Shown: positions 26,759 to 35,974 of the stretch, piece after piece
How the letters are laid out: every line of letters begins with the position of its first letter
Numbering within the stretch: position 1 is the first letter of the stretch
Assembly (NCBI RefSeq): GCF_947488025.1
Contig: NZ_CANKYS010000005.1
Span: 186,001-250,000, forward strand
Length of the DNA: 64,000 nucleotides
Reading direction: 5' to 3'
Source of the DNA: an uncultured Nocardioides sp.
GTDB taxonomy: Bacteria; Actinomycetota; Actinomycetes; Propionibacteriales; Nocardioidaceae
The notes under the pieces: generated by a model
The model's input: only the letters and a program-made list of their open reading frames with translations
Told to the model about the DNA's origin: nothing
Database searches by the model: none
Translations under genes and position numbers: made by a program

Positions 26759-28228
26759 TCAGTCGACCGGCACGTCCGCCTGCACCCGCGTGCCCCGGCT
26801 GCCCGGACCGATCTCGAGCACGCCGCCGAGCTCCGACTCCACGAGCGTGCGGACGATCGACAGTCCCAGCTGGGTCGAGGAGTCGAGGTCGAAGTCGTCG
26901 GGGAGCCCCCGGCCGTCGTCCTCGACCACGACGTGCAGGCGGCCGACGATGCGTCGCGCGGTGACGACCACCCGGCCCGAGGTCTCGGCGGGGACGCCGG
27001 CGTAGCCGTGCTCGACGGCGTTCTGCAGCAGCTCGGTCAGCACCATCGCGAGCGGCGTGGCCGCCTCCGAGGGCAGCTTGCCGAAGGAACCCTCGCGGAC
27101 GACCCGCACCGGCACCTCGACGCCGCTGACGTCGACGACCATCGATCCCAGCCGGTCGGCGATCTCGTCGAAGTCCACCGTCTCCTCCACCGCGTGGCTG
27201 AGCGTCTCGTGCACGATCGCGATCGACCCGACGCGGCGTACGGCCTCCTCGAGCGCCGCCTTGGCGTCCTCGGCGCGCGTCCGACGCGCCTGGAGCCGCA
27301 GCAGGGCAGCCACGGTCTGCAGGTTGTTCTTCACCCGGTGGTGGATCTCGCGGATCGTGACGTCCTTGGTCACCAGCTCGCGGTCGCGGCTGCGCAGCTC
27401 GGTGACGTCGCGCACCAGGAGCAGCGCGCCGCTGCGCTCGCCCTGCGGCCGGAGCGGGATGCTGCGCACGATGAGGGTGACCTCGTCGGTGCCCACCTCG
27501 GTCGCGCGGCCGTCACGCCCGCCCAGCACGGCGCTCAGGGTCTCCTCGTCGGGGCGCCACCGAGCCGGCACCAGCTCCCGGGTGAGGTCGGTGAGGACGA
27601 GGCCGGCGAGGTCTCCCTGCAGGCCGAGCCGCCGGTAGGCCGACAGGCCGTTGGGGCTGGCGTACACGACCCGACCGGCAGGATCGAGCCGGACGAAGCC
27701 GTCGCCGACGCGCGGTGAGTCGGCGTGGTCGCTGCGCTGACCGCTGAGCGGGAAGTAGCCCCCCGCGATCATCTGCGTGAGGTCGGCCGCGGTCTGGAGG
27801 TAGCTGAGCTCGAGACGGCTCGGCGTGCGCACGCCGAGCAGGTTCGTGTTGCGGGCGATCGTCGCGATCACCCGTCCGGCCCGCCGCACGGGGATCACCT
27901 CCACCCGCACCGGTACGTCGTCGCGCCACTCCGGGTCGCCCTCGCGCACCAGCCGACCGGTCGTGTAGGCCTCGTCGAGCATCCGGCGGCGCCCGGTCGG
28001 GATGAAGGTCCCCAGGACGTCGTCGACCAGCGCCGTCGGGCCGGTCGTGGGGCGCATCTGCCCGCCGGCCCAGTAGCCCCTGCCCTCGCGGTCGGGCAGC
28101 CAGAGCACGAGGTCGGCGAAGGACAGGTCGGCGAGGATCTGCCAGTCCGCCATCAGCAGCTGGAGCCAGGCGACGTCGTCCTCGACGAGGTCGGTGTGGG
28201 CTCGCACGAGCTCGTGGAGGGACGGCAC
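26759..28228 (-). CDS. pdtaS: Sensor histidine kinase PdtaS
   Basis: 489 residues, cytosolic. Order: N-terminal GAF-like domain (about 1-165), PAS domain (about 175-285), HisKA_2-type dimerisation region with the phospho-acceptor histidine in REIHHRVKNNLQ (about 295), and HATPase (TELLQNAVEHG N-box, DDGRGLPDDF). It lacks a membrane segment. In mycobacteria PdtaS phosphorylates the RNA-binding antiterminator PdtaR; no pdtaR lies in this window. It is convergent with whiB1, 2 bases between the stops, as in the Rv3219-Rv3220c pair. Confidence 0.93.
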   Translation of the reverse strand: MPSLHELVRAHTDLVEDDVAWLQLLMADWQILADLSFADLVLWLPDREGRGYWAGGQMRPTTGPTALVDDVLGTFIPTGRRRMLDEAYTTGRLVREGDPEWRDDVPVRVEVIPVRRAGRVIATIARNTNLLGVRTPSRLELSYLQTAADLTQMIAGGYFPLSGQRSDHADSPRVGDGFVRLDPAGRVVYASPNGLSAYRRLGLQGDLAGLVLTDLTRELVPARWRPDEETLSAVLGGRDGRATEVGTDEVTLIVRSIPLRPQGERSGALLLVRDVTELRSRDRELVTKDVTIREIHHRVKNNLQTVAALLRLQARRTRAEDAKAALEEAVRRVGSIAIVHETLSHAVEETVDFDEIADRLGSMVVDVSGVEVPVRVVREGSFGKLPSEAATPLAMVLTELLQNAVEHGYAGVPAETSGRVVVTARRIVGRLHVVVEDDGRGLPDDFDLDSSTQLGLSIVRTLVESELGGVLEIGPGSRGTRVQADVPVD

Positions 28229-28297
28229 CCGGTCAGCCTAGGGCCCGTGGCGGACCGGGCTGGGGCTGTGTCCGGGTCGGCTGGCAGGATGGGCGGC

Positions 28298-29152
28298 ATG
28301 TCACTCGGGTACTGGGACCAGGTGCAGAGAGCCGGGTTCGAGGTCCCCTCGGACCGCCCGCTCGACGACCTCACCGCCGAGCTCACCACGATGCTCGGCT
28401 CGACCGAGCCCGAGGTGCGCGACGGCACTGCGTTCCCGGCCTTCGCGACCTGGATCGAGCGCGGCGTCTACGACGACCTGCTCTCCGGCCTCGGCGACGG
28501 GATGGCAGCGGGCCTGTCGGTGGGCATCGGCGAGGTCGGCACCGACACGGTCTTCCGGCGCAGCTTCAGCGCGCTGATCCTGGCGGTCTGCCTCGAGCGG
28601 GACAACGCCCAGCACCTGGTGCCGGGACGGAAGGTCATGGAGTGGGGCGACCGGCTGGCGACCTGGTTCCTCGGCGAGCGCGACACCCGGGGGTGGGTGC
28701 CCGGCAAGGGGTGGGCCCACGCGGTCGCCCACGGCGCGGACGCGATCGGTGCCCTCGGCGAGTCACCTCACCTGGCCGGGCCGGAGCACGCCCTGCTGCT
28801 CGACGTCCTCGCCGAGCGCCTCCTCACCCAGCCGGCCGACGAGCCACTCGTGGCGGGCGAGCCCGACCGGATCGCGGTCGCGGCCATGCAGATCCTGCGC
28901 CGCAACACCCTGGGCACCGACGAGCTCGAGCCGTGGGTGCACCGCATCGGCGCCGCCGGCAACCCGTTCGCCGCGCCGGTCGACCACGACCCCTACGCAC
29001 CGGCCGCCGCCGCACAGGCGTTCCTGCGCGCGCTGTTCGTGCAGCTCTCGCTCGCCCCGGAGCCCCCGAGCGTCCGGTCCGACCTGCTCCTCGTCGTGAT
29101 CGAGGCGCTCCGGATGACGAACGTTCCCTACCTGCGAGTAGCCACCGACTAA
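28298..29152 (+). CDS. DUF2785 family protein
   Basis: 284 residues, soluble and largely helical: FPAFATWIERGVYDDLLSGLG, FRRSFSALILAVCLERDN, then the conserved stretch DTRGWVPGKGWAHAVAHGADA, which marks DUF2785 proteins. The family is widespread in Gram-positives and lacks a known function; the repeated helices suggest a HEAT-like solenoid. It is followed by the acetolactate synthase-like gene after 9 bases, so probably one transcript. Confidence 0.85.
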   Translation: MSLGYWDQVQRAGFEVPSDRPLDDLTAELTTMLGSTEPEVRDGTAFPAFATWIERGVYDDLLSGLGDGMAAGLSVGIGEVGTDTVFRRSFSALILAVCLERDNAQHLVPGRKVMEWGDRLATWFLGERDTRGWVPGKGWAHAVAHGADAIGALGESPHLAGPEHALLLDVLAERLLTQPADEPLVAGEPDRIAVAAMQILRRNTLGTDELEPWVHRIGAAGNPFAAPVDHDPYAPAAAAQAFLRALFVQLSLAPEPPSVRSDLLLVVIEALRMTNVPYLRVATD

Positions 29153-29161
29153 CCTCAGGGC

Positions 29162-30832
29162 ATGAGCGAGATCACTGGTCACAGCGGCGAGCTGGCCGTC
29201 CACGTCGCGCGCGCCCACGGCGTCGAGACCATGTTCACCCTGTCGGGTGCCCACGTCTTCCCCATGTACGACGGCGCGGTGAGGACGCAGCAGGACGGGC
29301 AGGGCCCGCCGGTGCGGCTGCTCGACGTACGCCACGAGCAGACCGCGGCGTTCGCCGCCGAGGCGACCGGCAAGCTCACCCGGGTCCCCGGCCTGGCCGT
29401 CCTCACCGCTGGGCCGGGCGTCACCAACGGCATCAGCGCGATCGCGCAGGCCCAGTTCGCGGGCTCGCCGATGGTCGTCGTCGGCGGCCGCGCTCCGCAG
29501 AACCGCTGGGGCACGGGCTCGCTGCAGGAGCTCGACCAGCCGCCGATCATCGCACCGGTCGCGAAGTCCGCCAGGACCCTCATGACGGCCGGCGAGGTGG
29601 CGGCCGGCATGGACGAGGCCTTCACCCTGGCCCGCTCGAGCCACCGGGGTCCGGTCTTCGTCGACGTGCCGATGGACGAGTTCTTCAACTCGGCCTCGGG
29701 CACCGTCGGCTCCGGCGAGGGCACCCGCATCGAGCCCGACGGCGACGCGATCCAGACGATCGCCGATCTCCTCGCCCGCGCCCAGCGGCCCGTGCTGATC
29801 CTCGGCACGGACGTCTGGGCCGACCACGCCGAGGCGGCCGCGCTGCGCTTCGTCGAGGACCTCGGCATCCCCACCCTGACCAACGGCATGGGTCGAGGCG
29901 TCATCCCGGGCGGGCACCGCTCCCTGGTCACCAAGGCCCGCGGCGCCGCCCTGTCCGGCGCCGACCTGGTGGTCGTCGTCGGCACCCCGCTCGACTTCCG
30001 CCTGGGCTACGGCGCCTTCGGCGGTCCCGACAAGAACCCGACGGGCGAGTTCGCCCGCGTCGTCCACATCGCCGACTCCCCCGGCCAGGTCTCCGGCCAC
30101 GCCGAGCTCGCCGCGTCGGTCGCCGGCGACCTCACCACCGTCCTCGACGGCCTGCAGGCGGCCGTCGAGCGGGGTGACAAGCCGGACTGGAGCGCATGGT
30201 CCGACCAGCTCGCCGACCAGGTGAAGGTGGCCGCCGAGCGCGACGCCCAGCTCCTCACCGCCGAGGCCGACCCGATCCACCCCGCCCGGATCTACGGCGA
30301 GCTGGTCCCCCGGCTCGCGGACGACTCGGTCGTCATCGGCGACGGTGGTGACTTCGTCTCCTTCGCCGGCAAGTACGTCGAACCGAAGCGCCCCGGTGGC
30401 TGGCTCGACCCCGGCCCCTACGGTTGCCTCGGCGCCGGGCTCGGCGCGGCGATCGCGGCCCGCATCGCCCGTCCCTCGGCGCAGGTGACGCTCCTGCTCG
30501 GCGACGGCGCCGCCGGCTTCTCGCTGATGGACGTCGACACGCTGGTGCGCCACGACCTGCCCGTCGTGATGGTGATGGGCAACAACTCCGCCTGGGGCCT
30601 GGAGAAGGGCCCGATGCAGATGCTCTACGGCTACGACGTCGCCGCCGACCTCGCCCAGCGCACGCCGTACGACGAGGTGGTGAAGGCGCTCGGCGGTGCC
30701 GGCGAGACCGTCACCGACCCGAAGCAGATCGGTCCGGCCCTCGACCGGGCCTACGCCGCCGGCGTGCCCTACCTCGTCAACGTGATCACCGACGTGGAGG
30801 CGGCCTACCCGCGCAACACGTTCGGCATCTAG
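29162..30832 (+). CDS. Acetolactate synthase-like ThDP enzyme
   Basis: 556 residues with the three domains of the POX/AHAS group: N-terminal Pyr domain with the catalytic glutamate in VRHEQTAAFAAEA (about residue 59), a central domain, and the C-terminal PP domain with GDGAAGFSLMDVDTLVRHDLPV-type ThDP/Mg binding (GDG...NN at GNNSAWG). Resembles mycobacterial IlvG-type single-gene enzymes, or an oxalyl-CoA decarboxylase-like branch. No small regulatory subunit (ilvN) or ilvC adjoins it, so it may not be the biosynthetic AHAS. Substrate unproven. Confidence 0.85.
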   Translation: MSEITGHSGELAVHVARAHGVETMFTLSGAHVFPMYDGAVRTQQDGQGPPVRLLDVRHEQTAAFAAEATGKLTRVPGLAVLTAGPGVTNGISAIAQAQFAGSPMVVVGGRAPQNRWGTGSLQELDQPPIIAPVAKSARTLMTAGEVAAGMDEAFTLARSSHRGPVFVDVPMDEFFNSASGTVGSGEGTRIEPDGDAIQTIADLLARAQRPVLILGTDVWADHAEAAALRFVEDLGIPTLTNGMGRGVIPGGHRSLVTKARGAALSGADLVVVVGTPLDFRLGYGAFGGPDKNPTGEFARVVHIADSPGQVSGHAELAASVAGDLTTVLDGLQAAVERGDKPDWSAWSDQLADQVKVAAERDAQLLTAEADPIHPARIYGELVPRLADDSVVIGDGGDFVSFAGKYVEPKRPGGWLDPGPYGCLGAGLGAAIAARIARPSAQVTLLLGDGAAGFSLMDVDTLVRHDLPVVMVMGNNSAWGLEKGPMQMLYGYDVAADLAQRTPYDEVVKALGGAGETVTDPKQIGPALDRAYAAGVPYLVNVITDVEAAYPRNTFGI

Positions 30833-30836
30833 CGCC

Positions 30837-31316
30837 GTGGAGCTGCGCCGGATCCGCCCCGACGAGCACGAGGCCGCCGGCGACGTGTGCGTGGCGGCGT
30901 ACGACCCGCTGCTCACGGGTGCCGAGGACGACTACCGCGAGCGGCTGCACGACGTCGCGACGCGCGATGCCCAGGCCGAGGTGTGGGTCGCCGTGGTCGA
31001 GGAGCGCGTCGTCGGCGTCGTCACCTACTGCCCGCCCGGCTCGCCGTGGCGCGAGATCGGTCGCCAGGACGAGGGCGAGTTCCGGATGCTCGCGGTCGAC
31101 CCGGCGGCCCAGGGCACCGGTGCCGGGACCGCCCTGGCCCGCCTGTGCGAGGAGCGTGCGCGCGAGGACGGCGCAGCCGGGATGGCGTTGTCGTCGCTCG
31201 CGACGATGGCGACCGCCCACCGGGTCTACGTCCGGCTCGGCTACTCCCGCGAGCCCGCGCGCGACTGGTCCCCGGTGCCGGGCGTCGACCTGCTCGCGTT
31301 CAGCAAGACGTTCTGA
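30837..31316 (+). CDS. GNAT-family acetyltransferase
   Basis: 159 residues, a single GNAT domain: MELRRIRPDEHEAAGDVC start, the FRMLAVDPAAQGTGAGTALARLCEE acetyl-CoA loop and the HRVYVRLGYSREPARDW end typical of small-molecule or protein acetyltransferases. GTG start 4 bases after the preceding stop, suggesting coupling. Substrate unknown. Confidence 0.87.
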   Translation: MELRRIRPDEHEAAGDVCVAAYDPLLTGAEDDYRERLHDVATRDAQAEVWVAVVEERVVGVVTYCPPGSPWREIGRQDEGEFRMLAVDPAAQGTGAGTALARLCEERAREDGAAGMALSSLATMATAHRVYVRLGYSREPARDWSPVPGVDLLAFSKTF

Positions 31317-31323
31317 CCGGGGC

Positions 31324-32709
31324 TCAGCAGCGGCGGACGGTCGCGGGGTCCTCGGGGTCGTCGAAGCACACCGTGCCCGTCGGCAGGGCGGCCATCGTGG
31401 TGCGGGTTGCCATCTGCCACTGCCAGGTCTGCCACGAGTCGTCCTCGCCGGCCACCGCGGTGACCAGCGCCCCGTTCGCCGTCAGCCACGTCCTCACGCC
31501 GCCCTCGTTGCGCATGTCGATCTCCCCGACGGGCTCGAGCGGACGCAGCTGGTCCCCGTCCTGCGCCAGCACCTCGACGTACGACGGGTCGGAGGCGGAC
31601 GTCACGAAGAGCGAGGCGCCGTCGACCCCCATGGGCTGCACCATGGAGACCCGAGGGTCGGCGACCACCAGCTCGCGGCTGATCGTCCGGCCGTCCTCGC
31701 CCTCGACGACGAGCACCGGAGGGTCGCCGTCCTCGATGCGTGCGGAGTAGCGGTAGCCCTGCTCAAACCTGGCCGACTCCCCCGGCCCGAAGGTCTCCTC
31801 GGCCACCGGAGTGACGTAGGGCAGCTCGTCCTGCGTCTCGTCACCGCAGGGCTGCGACGCCTCCAGGCCAACGCGCAGGCACCGCGCGTCGTCCGGGCGG
31901 AGCACGCCGTCCTCGTCCAGCGTCCACTGCCAGGCATCGACGACCATCGTCTCCGGCCGCACCAACGTCATGTTGCCCTCGGCGTAGGCGTTCACCGACC
32001 GGCTCGACCAGAGCGCGCCGTCCTCGAACCAGTAGTTGTGCACGTGCACCATCCGGTAGTGCTCGGTCGTGCTGCCCGGCACCGGCACCTGGCCTCGGAC
32101 CAGGAGCTCGGGCCGGTCGGCGACCAGCTGGACGAGCAGCCCGTCTCGCAGGTCGACGACGAGCGGGTGTCCGCCGCCGCCGACCGCCTCCGCGTCGTCG
32201 TAGTAGAGCACCAGCTCCTGGTCGCCGTCGCCGTCGGCGTCGATCGGGTCGAGGACGTTGGTCGCGACCGTCGTCCCGACCTCGACGAGGCCGTACGCCT
32301 CCTCGCCGGTGCTGGTGAGCGTCGTCTCCAGGCGGAAGCGGCCGTCGAGCTCCTCGGTCGGCTCGCCGCGGAACGTGACCTCCTCCTTCTCCCCGTCACC
32401 GTCGAGGTCCAGCCGCGGCGCACGGTCGAGCTCGTTGGGCTCCCAGTCGCGTCCGACGTCCGGCGGCAGGGTCAGCTGCGGGTCGTCGGGCCTCGGCGCG
32501 ACGTCGTCGGAGCGCGGTTCGCGGGCCAGGCCCTGGAACACGGCGCCCAGGACGAGCAGGACCACGGCAGCCGTCGCCAGCAGCACCCACGGCGACTGCC
32601 AGCGCGGGCGTGCCTCGACCACTGGGGTGAGCGGGGACAGGTGGTAGGGCTGCACCTGGTCGGCGCGCGCGGACAGCGCAGCGCGCAGGCGGTCCTCCAT
32701 CTCACTCAT
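31324..32709 (-). CDS. Membrane-anchored partner of the adjacent sigma factor
   Basis: 461 residues. A short cytoplasmic N-terminus (MSEMEDRLRAALSARADQ) leads to a membrane helix (about 42-60, WVLLATAAVVLLVLGAVFQ) and a large external part. There, DLDGDGEKEEV and DADGDGDQELV are FG-GAP/EF-hand-like calcium loops, followed by beta-rich sequence ending in Cys pairs. The start overlaps the sigma factor stop (ATGA), the usual layout for an ECF sigma and its membrane anti-sigma. No zinc-finger motif is present, so an anti-sigma role is inferred from position and topology only. Confidence 0.8.
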   Translation of the reverse strand: MSEMEDRLRAALSARADQVQPYHLSPLTPVVEARPRWQSPWVLLATAAVVLLVLGAVFQGLAREPRSDDVAPRPDDPQLTLPPDVGRDWEPNELDRAPRLDLDGDGEKEEVTFRGEPTEELDGRFRLETTLTSTGEEAYGLVEVGTTVATNVLDPIDADGDGDQELVLYYDDAEAVGGGGHPLVVDLRDGLLVQLVADRPELLVRGQVPVPGSTTEHYRMVHVHNYWFEDGALWSSRSVNAYAEGNMTLVRPETMVVDAWQWTLDEDGVLRPDDARCLRVGLEASQPCGDETQDELPYVTPVAEETFGPGESARFEQGYRYSARIEDGDPPVLVVEGEDGRTISRELVVADPRVSMVQPMGVDGASLFVTSASDPSYVEVLAQDGDQLRPLEPVGEIDMRNEGGVRTWLTANGALVTAVAGEDDSWQTWQWQMATRTTMAALPTGTVCFDDPEDPATVRRC

Positions 32710-33218
32710 CGCTCCTCCTTCCCCGAGCCCGCAGCCGACGTCATGACCTTCTCCAGCGCGACCAGCGCACGGCTGGCCGTCGACTTGACCGTCCCCTGGC
32801 TGATCGAGAGCGTCTGCGCGATCTCGGCCTCGGACAGGTTCGACCAGTAGCGCAGCACCAGGACCTCGCGCTGCCGGGGGGCGAGCTGCTGCAACGCCAC
32901 GATGACCTCCCGGTGCTCCTCCGCCAGCACCGCGCTGTCCTCGGGCGAAGGAGGCGACAGGTCGTGGGGCGGTGAGTATGCCCGGGCCGTACGACGCCTG
33001 CGCAACGCCGAACGAGCCGTGTTGACCACCGACACGCGCAGGTAGGCCAACGCCTTCGACGGGTCCTTCACCGCGTCCGGCCGACGCGCCAGGGCCGCGA
33101 AGGCGTCCTGCACCACGTCCTCCGCCGAGGCGAAGTCGTCGACCAGCAGCACCGCGAGCCGCACCAGTGACAACCGGTGGGCAGCGTAGAGCTCGGTGAT
33201 GTCCACCGACGGCTCCAT
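32706..33218 (-). CDS. SigE-family ECF RNA polymerase sigma factor
   Basis: 170 residues. Region 2 (ELYAAHRLSLVRLAVLLVDD, AEDVVQDAFAAL) and region 4 (LAPRQREVLVLRYWSNLSEAEIAQTLSISQGTVKSTASRALVAL) of the ECF SigE group common in Streptomyces and Nocardioides. The ATG at 33218 is preferred because GGGG lies at RBS distance; an ATG at 33251 is also in frame but has no RBS. Coupled by ATGA to a membrane protein gene that is probably its anti-sigma. It is divergent from a thioesterase. Confidence 0.88.
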   Translation of the reverse strand: MEPSVDITELYAAHRLSLVRLAVLLVDDFASAEDVVQDAFAALARRPDAVKDPSKALAYLRVSVVNTARSALRRRRTARAYSPPHDLSPPSPEDSAVLAEEHREVIVALQQLAPRQREVLVLRYWSNLSEAEIAQTLSISQGTVKSTASRALVALEKVMTSAAGSGKEER

Positions 33219-33318
33219 CTCGATCCCCACCCCCGTGGCCCTCCCGCTCATGTCTGGTAGACGTGTGCCAGTCCCTCAGGTTGCCCCACCGACCCCCCGA
33301 ATCCCGGAAGGCCTGCCC

Positions 33319-33696
33319 ATGCCGCAGCTCGAGCCCGCCACGCTGACGTACGCCGTCACCGACGACGACACCGCCGCAGCCGTCGGCAGCGGGTCGCTCC
33401 CCGTCCTCGGTACGCCGCGCCTCCTCGCCTGGCTCGAGGCCGCCACCTGCGCCTGCCTCGAGCCCGTGCTGCCGGACGGGTCGACCAGCGTCGGCACGCG
33501 GATGCAGGTCGAGCACCTCGCAGCGAGCCCGGTCGGCGCCGAGGTCGAGGTGAGCGCGTCGAGCGCCTACGAGGACGGCCGTCTGCACCGCTTCACGGTC
33601 AGCGCGCGCGACACCACGAGCGGCAAGGTGCTCGCGGCCGGCGAGATCACCCGGGTCGTGGTGGACGCCGAGCGGTTCCTGTCCCGGCTGACCTGA
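33319..33696 (+). CDS. FlK-like hotdog thioesterase
   Basis: 125 residues. The pattern GSGSLPVLGTPRLLAWLEAA, then GTRMQVEHLAASPVG, matches the fluoroacetyl-CoA thioesterase (FlK)-like hotdog group, with candidate catalytic Thr (in GTP), Glu (in LEAA) and His (in VEHLA). The family usually removes short acyl groups from CoA. Preceded by CCCGGAAGG as RBS. Divergent from the ECF sigma gene. Confidence 0.8.
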   Translation: MPQLEPATLTYAVTDDDTAAAVGSGSLPVLGTPRLLAWLEAATCACLEPVLPDGSTSVGTRMQVEHLAASPVGAEVEVSASSAYEDGRLHRFTVSARDTTSGKVLAAGEITRVVVDAERFLSRLT

Positions 33697-33788
33697 GGCA
33701 CCCGGAGCCACGAGGCAGCCGCGGAGGGTCACGGGTACTTGCTCGGCGGGCCGTGGCCCAGACCGCCGCCTCACGCTCGCGCCAGGAG

Positions 33789-34538
33789 TCAGCGAGTCAC
33801 GTCGTCCTCTCGACCCTGCGCGTGTGACAGCAGGCCGAAGTCGAGAAGCACGGCGACCGCGACACCGTTCGCGTCGAACCCCACCCATGCCGGGTGCTGC
33901 TCCTTGCCACACAAGAACGCCGCCGCCAACGTCCGCCCATCGGTCTCCATCGAGACGATCGACTCTTCAAGCGCCCGATTGAAGATTCCCTGCATGTACA
34001 GGTCGTCCTCGAAGAGCGGCTGGAGGACGGCCGCGTCGGTGATCTCGTAGAACGCTCCGAGCGAGGAGTCGGAGTCGAGCTGGAACTGGCCATCGTCGGC
34101 GAGCGGCTGCCACGCGACCACTTCGGCGACCGCGCCGACGGTGGCGGCCACCGGTAACGCCTCGGCGGCGCCGGTCTCGACGCGGGTGCGCGTGATGACG
34201 ATGACCGCCGTCGGGTAGTCATTCGCACCCATGCCGATTGCGGGGGCTGCAGGCGCGTCCTCTGGAAACCAGGGGTCCGCGATGGCGAGTGCTCCCCATT
34301 TCATGGACAGCGTGGGCCCGGCCTTCGAAGTCAGGGTCACGGTCTCCCCCTGGTAGCGGCGGTTCGTCGGGAAGACGTACCTGGCGCCGAGCTCCACGAG
34401 GTCTTGCGGCTCCACGATGATGCCGCCGCGCACGCCCGGCTGTTCGAGGCTCTCCTTCAACCGCTCCATCACCACGGCCCGCTCAGCACGCGGCAAGGCA
34501 AGGACCTCTTCGACGACCTCGTAGATCTTCCGGCGCAC
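33789..34538 (-). CDS. DUF4241-like protein in a lower-GC patch
   Basis: 249 residues. After a helical leader the stretch WGALAIADPWFPEDAP and the following YPTAVIVITRT recall DUF4241, which continues with a beta fold ending in VGFDANGVAVAVLLDFG. I place it in or near that family with moderate confidence. DUF4241 proteins occur in toxin/immunity-like and orphan contexts, but nothing here proves that. Base composition is less GC-rich than the flanking operons, consistent with transfer. GTG start. Confidence 0.6.
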   Translation of the reverse strand: MRRKIYEVVEEVLALPRAERAVVMERLKESLEQPGVRGGIIVEPQDLVELGARYVFPTNRRYQGETVTLTSKAGPTLSMKWGALAIADPWFPEDAPAAPAIGMGANDYPTAVIVITRTRVETGAAEALPVAATVGAVAEVVAWQPLADDGQFQLDSDSSLGAFYEITDAAVLQPLFEDDLYMQGIFNRALEESIVSMETDGRTLAAAFLCGKEQHPAWVGFDANGVAVAVLLDFGLLSHAQGREDDVTR

Positions 34539-34699
34539 CCGTCGAACGCTAGCGGCGAGTGAAGGTGCTTACTCAGATATGCGTCTATCCGCAGCTTGTC
34601 GGTGTCTGACCCGGGTCACGCGAAGCGGCGAGGTGCCAACGGGGACTACGTGTAGCGATTCGCAAGCGGGCACGTCGCCGGTCGAAGTAGCGTCCCGTC

Positions 34700-35011
34700 A
34701 TGACGCGCTACGAGTACGACGAGGAAGCCAGCCAGCGTTGGCACATGGACGTCGGTCACGAGATCGACGAGCGCCCCACGCCGGTGGCGCGTTGGGTCGA
34801 CGCGATGCGTCGACTGAATTCGATCGACGATCCCCTGGCCCGACGGATCCTGACGCTCCACCGAGACTGCGGATCCGGTAGTGGATCCTGCGACAGCGGC
34901 TCCGAGGATGAGCCAATTGCTCGCCGAATCGGCTGGGGTTGCGAGACCAAGTCTGCGATCGCTCACCACTTCGGAGTCGACTACCCGGTTGCCCCGATCG
35001 CGTCCGACTAA
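34700..35011 (+). CDS. Small hypothetical protein
   Basis: 103 residues, acidic N-terminal third (MTRYEYDEEASQRWHMD), a Gly/Ser/Cys stretch (CGSGSGSCDSGSEDE) in the middle and WGCETKSAIAHHFGVDY near the end. No recognised domain. No clear RBS. It lies in the lower-GC patch; plausible but weakly supported as a gene. Confidence 0.45.
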   Translation: MTRYEYDEEASQRWHMDVGHEIDERPTPVARWVDAMRRLNSIDDPLARRILTLHRDCGSGSGSCDSGSEDEPIARRIGWGCETKSAIAHHFGVDYPVAPIASD

Positions 35012-35139
35012 GCACGTCAATCCGCCGCTGTCAGCGCCGAGGCGCGGTTCGGAGATTGAGGCTGGTTGCCAAGAGCTTCAGCGTTGAATCAGTATGAGGA
35101 ACTGTTTGGGGTGCCGACGGTGAAAGGAGCCTCATCATC

Positions 35140-35883
35140 GTGACCAAACGCCTCGTCACTGGCTACGTACTGCTTGGATGCTCCATCGCGATGTTGCTTC
35201 AGGCGCCAGCGCATGCCACGTCGAAGCACGCCGGCTCACCTGACGACGTTCGGTCGGGCCGCCAGGTGGACGTTGCCCAGGCAACCGTCACGGTTGACGA
35301 CTTCGTGTACAGAAGCGACAACTGCTACTCCGTTCCCGGCGCCATCGACGTCTCGAGCTCCTTGCCGATCGCGAGTTGGGAAGCAAGCATCGAAGTCACT
35401 GGTCCGCGCGGCGAGTGGGCCGACTCGGACTGGGTGTCATCGAATCTCGCCCACGAGGAGTTTGACCCACTTTTCGCCTGCTTCTACCTCAACGAATTCG
35501 GAAGGCACACCGTCCGCGCGGACGTCGAATTTTTCGACCCCGACTACAACGTTGTCGCAAACGTTGTCGCCACGGATACATTCGCGGTGCAGGCAGGGAG
35601 CAACTTGAAGAAAACCCGCGTTGATCGCCTTGGCGCCACCGCATGGGAGATCCGCGGCCGGGTACGCGCGACCGGCGGCATAACGCCGGACCGCAATCAC
35701 AAGATTCGTCTTCAGCGGTTCAAGCAGGGTCGGTGGATGACAACTCGATCAGTCCTAGACGGTAAGGGTGGGCTTGTCGTCCTGCGCTACAGCGGCGCCC
35801 GAGCCGGGCGCTTCCGGCTCCATTGGTCTGGAGTGACCGACGTTGTGCAAGGCGATGTCAGTTCGACGTTCCGTCTTCCTTAG
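35140..35883 (+). CDS. Secreted protein of unknown function
   Basis: 247 residues with a signal peptide (basic MTKRLVTGY, hydrophobic core, cleavage near PAHATS). The mature part is beta-rich with two cysteines (DNCYSV and FACFYL), resembling an immunoglobulin-like fold, and ends in GRFRLHWSGVTDVV. The GTG start has AAAGGAGCC 10 bases upstream. No relative recognised. It sits next to the IS110 remnant in the lower-GC patch. Confidence 0.7.
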   Translation: MTKRLVTGYVLLGCSIAMLLQAPAHATSKHAGSPDDVRSGRQVDVAQATVTVDDFVYRSDNCYSVPGAIDVSSSLPIASWEASIEVTGPRGEWADSDWVSSNLAHEEFDPLFACFYLNEFGRHTVRADVEFFDPDYNVVANVVATDTFAVQAGSNLKKTRVDRLGATAWEIRGRVRATGGITPDRNHKIRLQRFKQGRWMTTRSVLDGKGGLVVLRYSGARAGRFRLHWSGVTDVVQGDVSSTFRLP

Positions 35884-35974
35884 CCGACGTAAACGACCGA
35901 GGACCCGCCCAGCGTGCGGGCTCAATGATTGCCGTTGCAGAGGCCGTCGCCTCGACACGTGTACAGGCAGCCAC

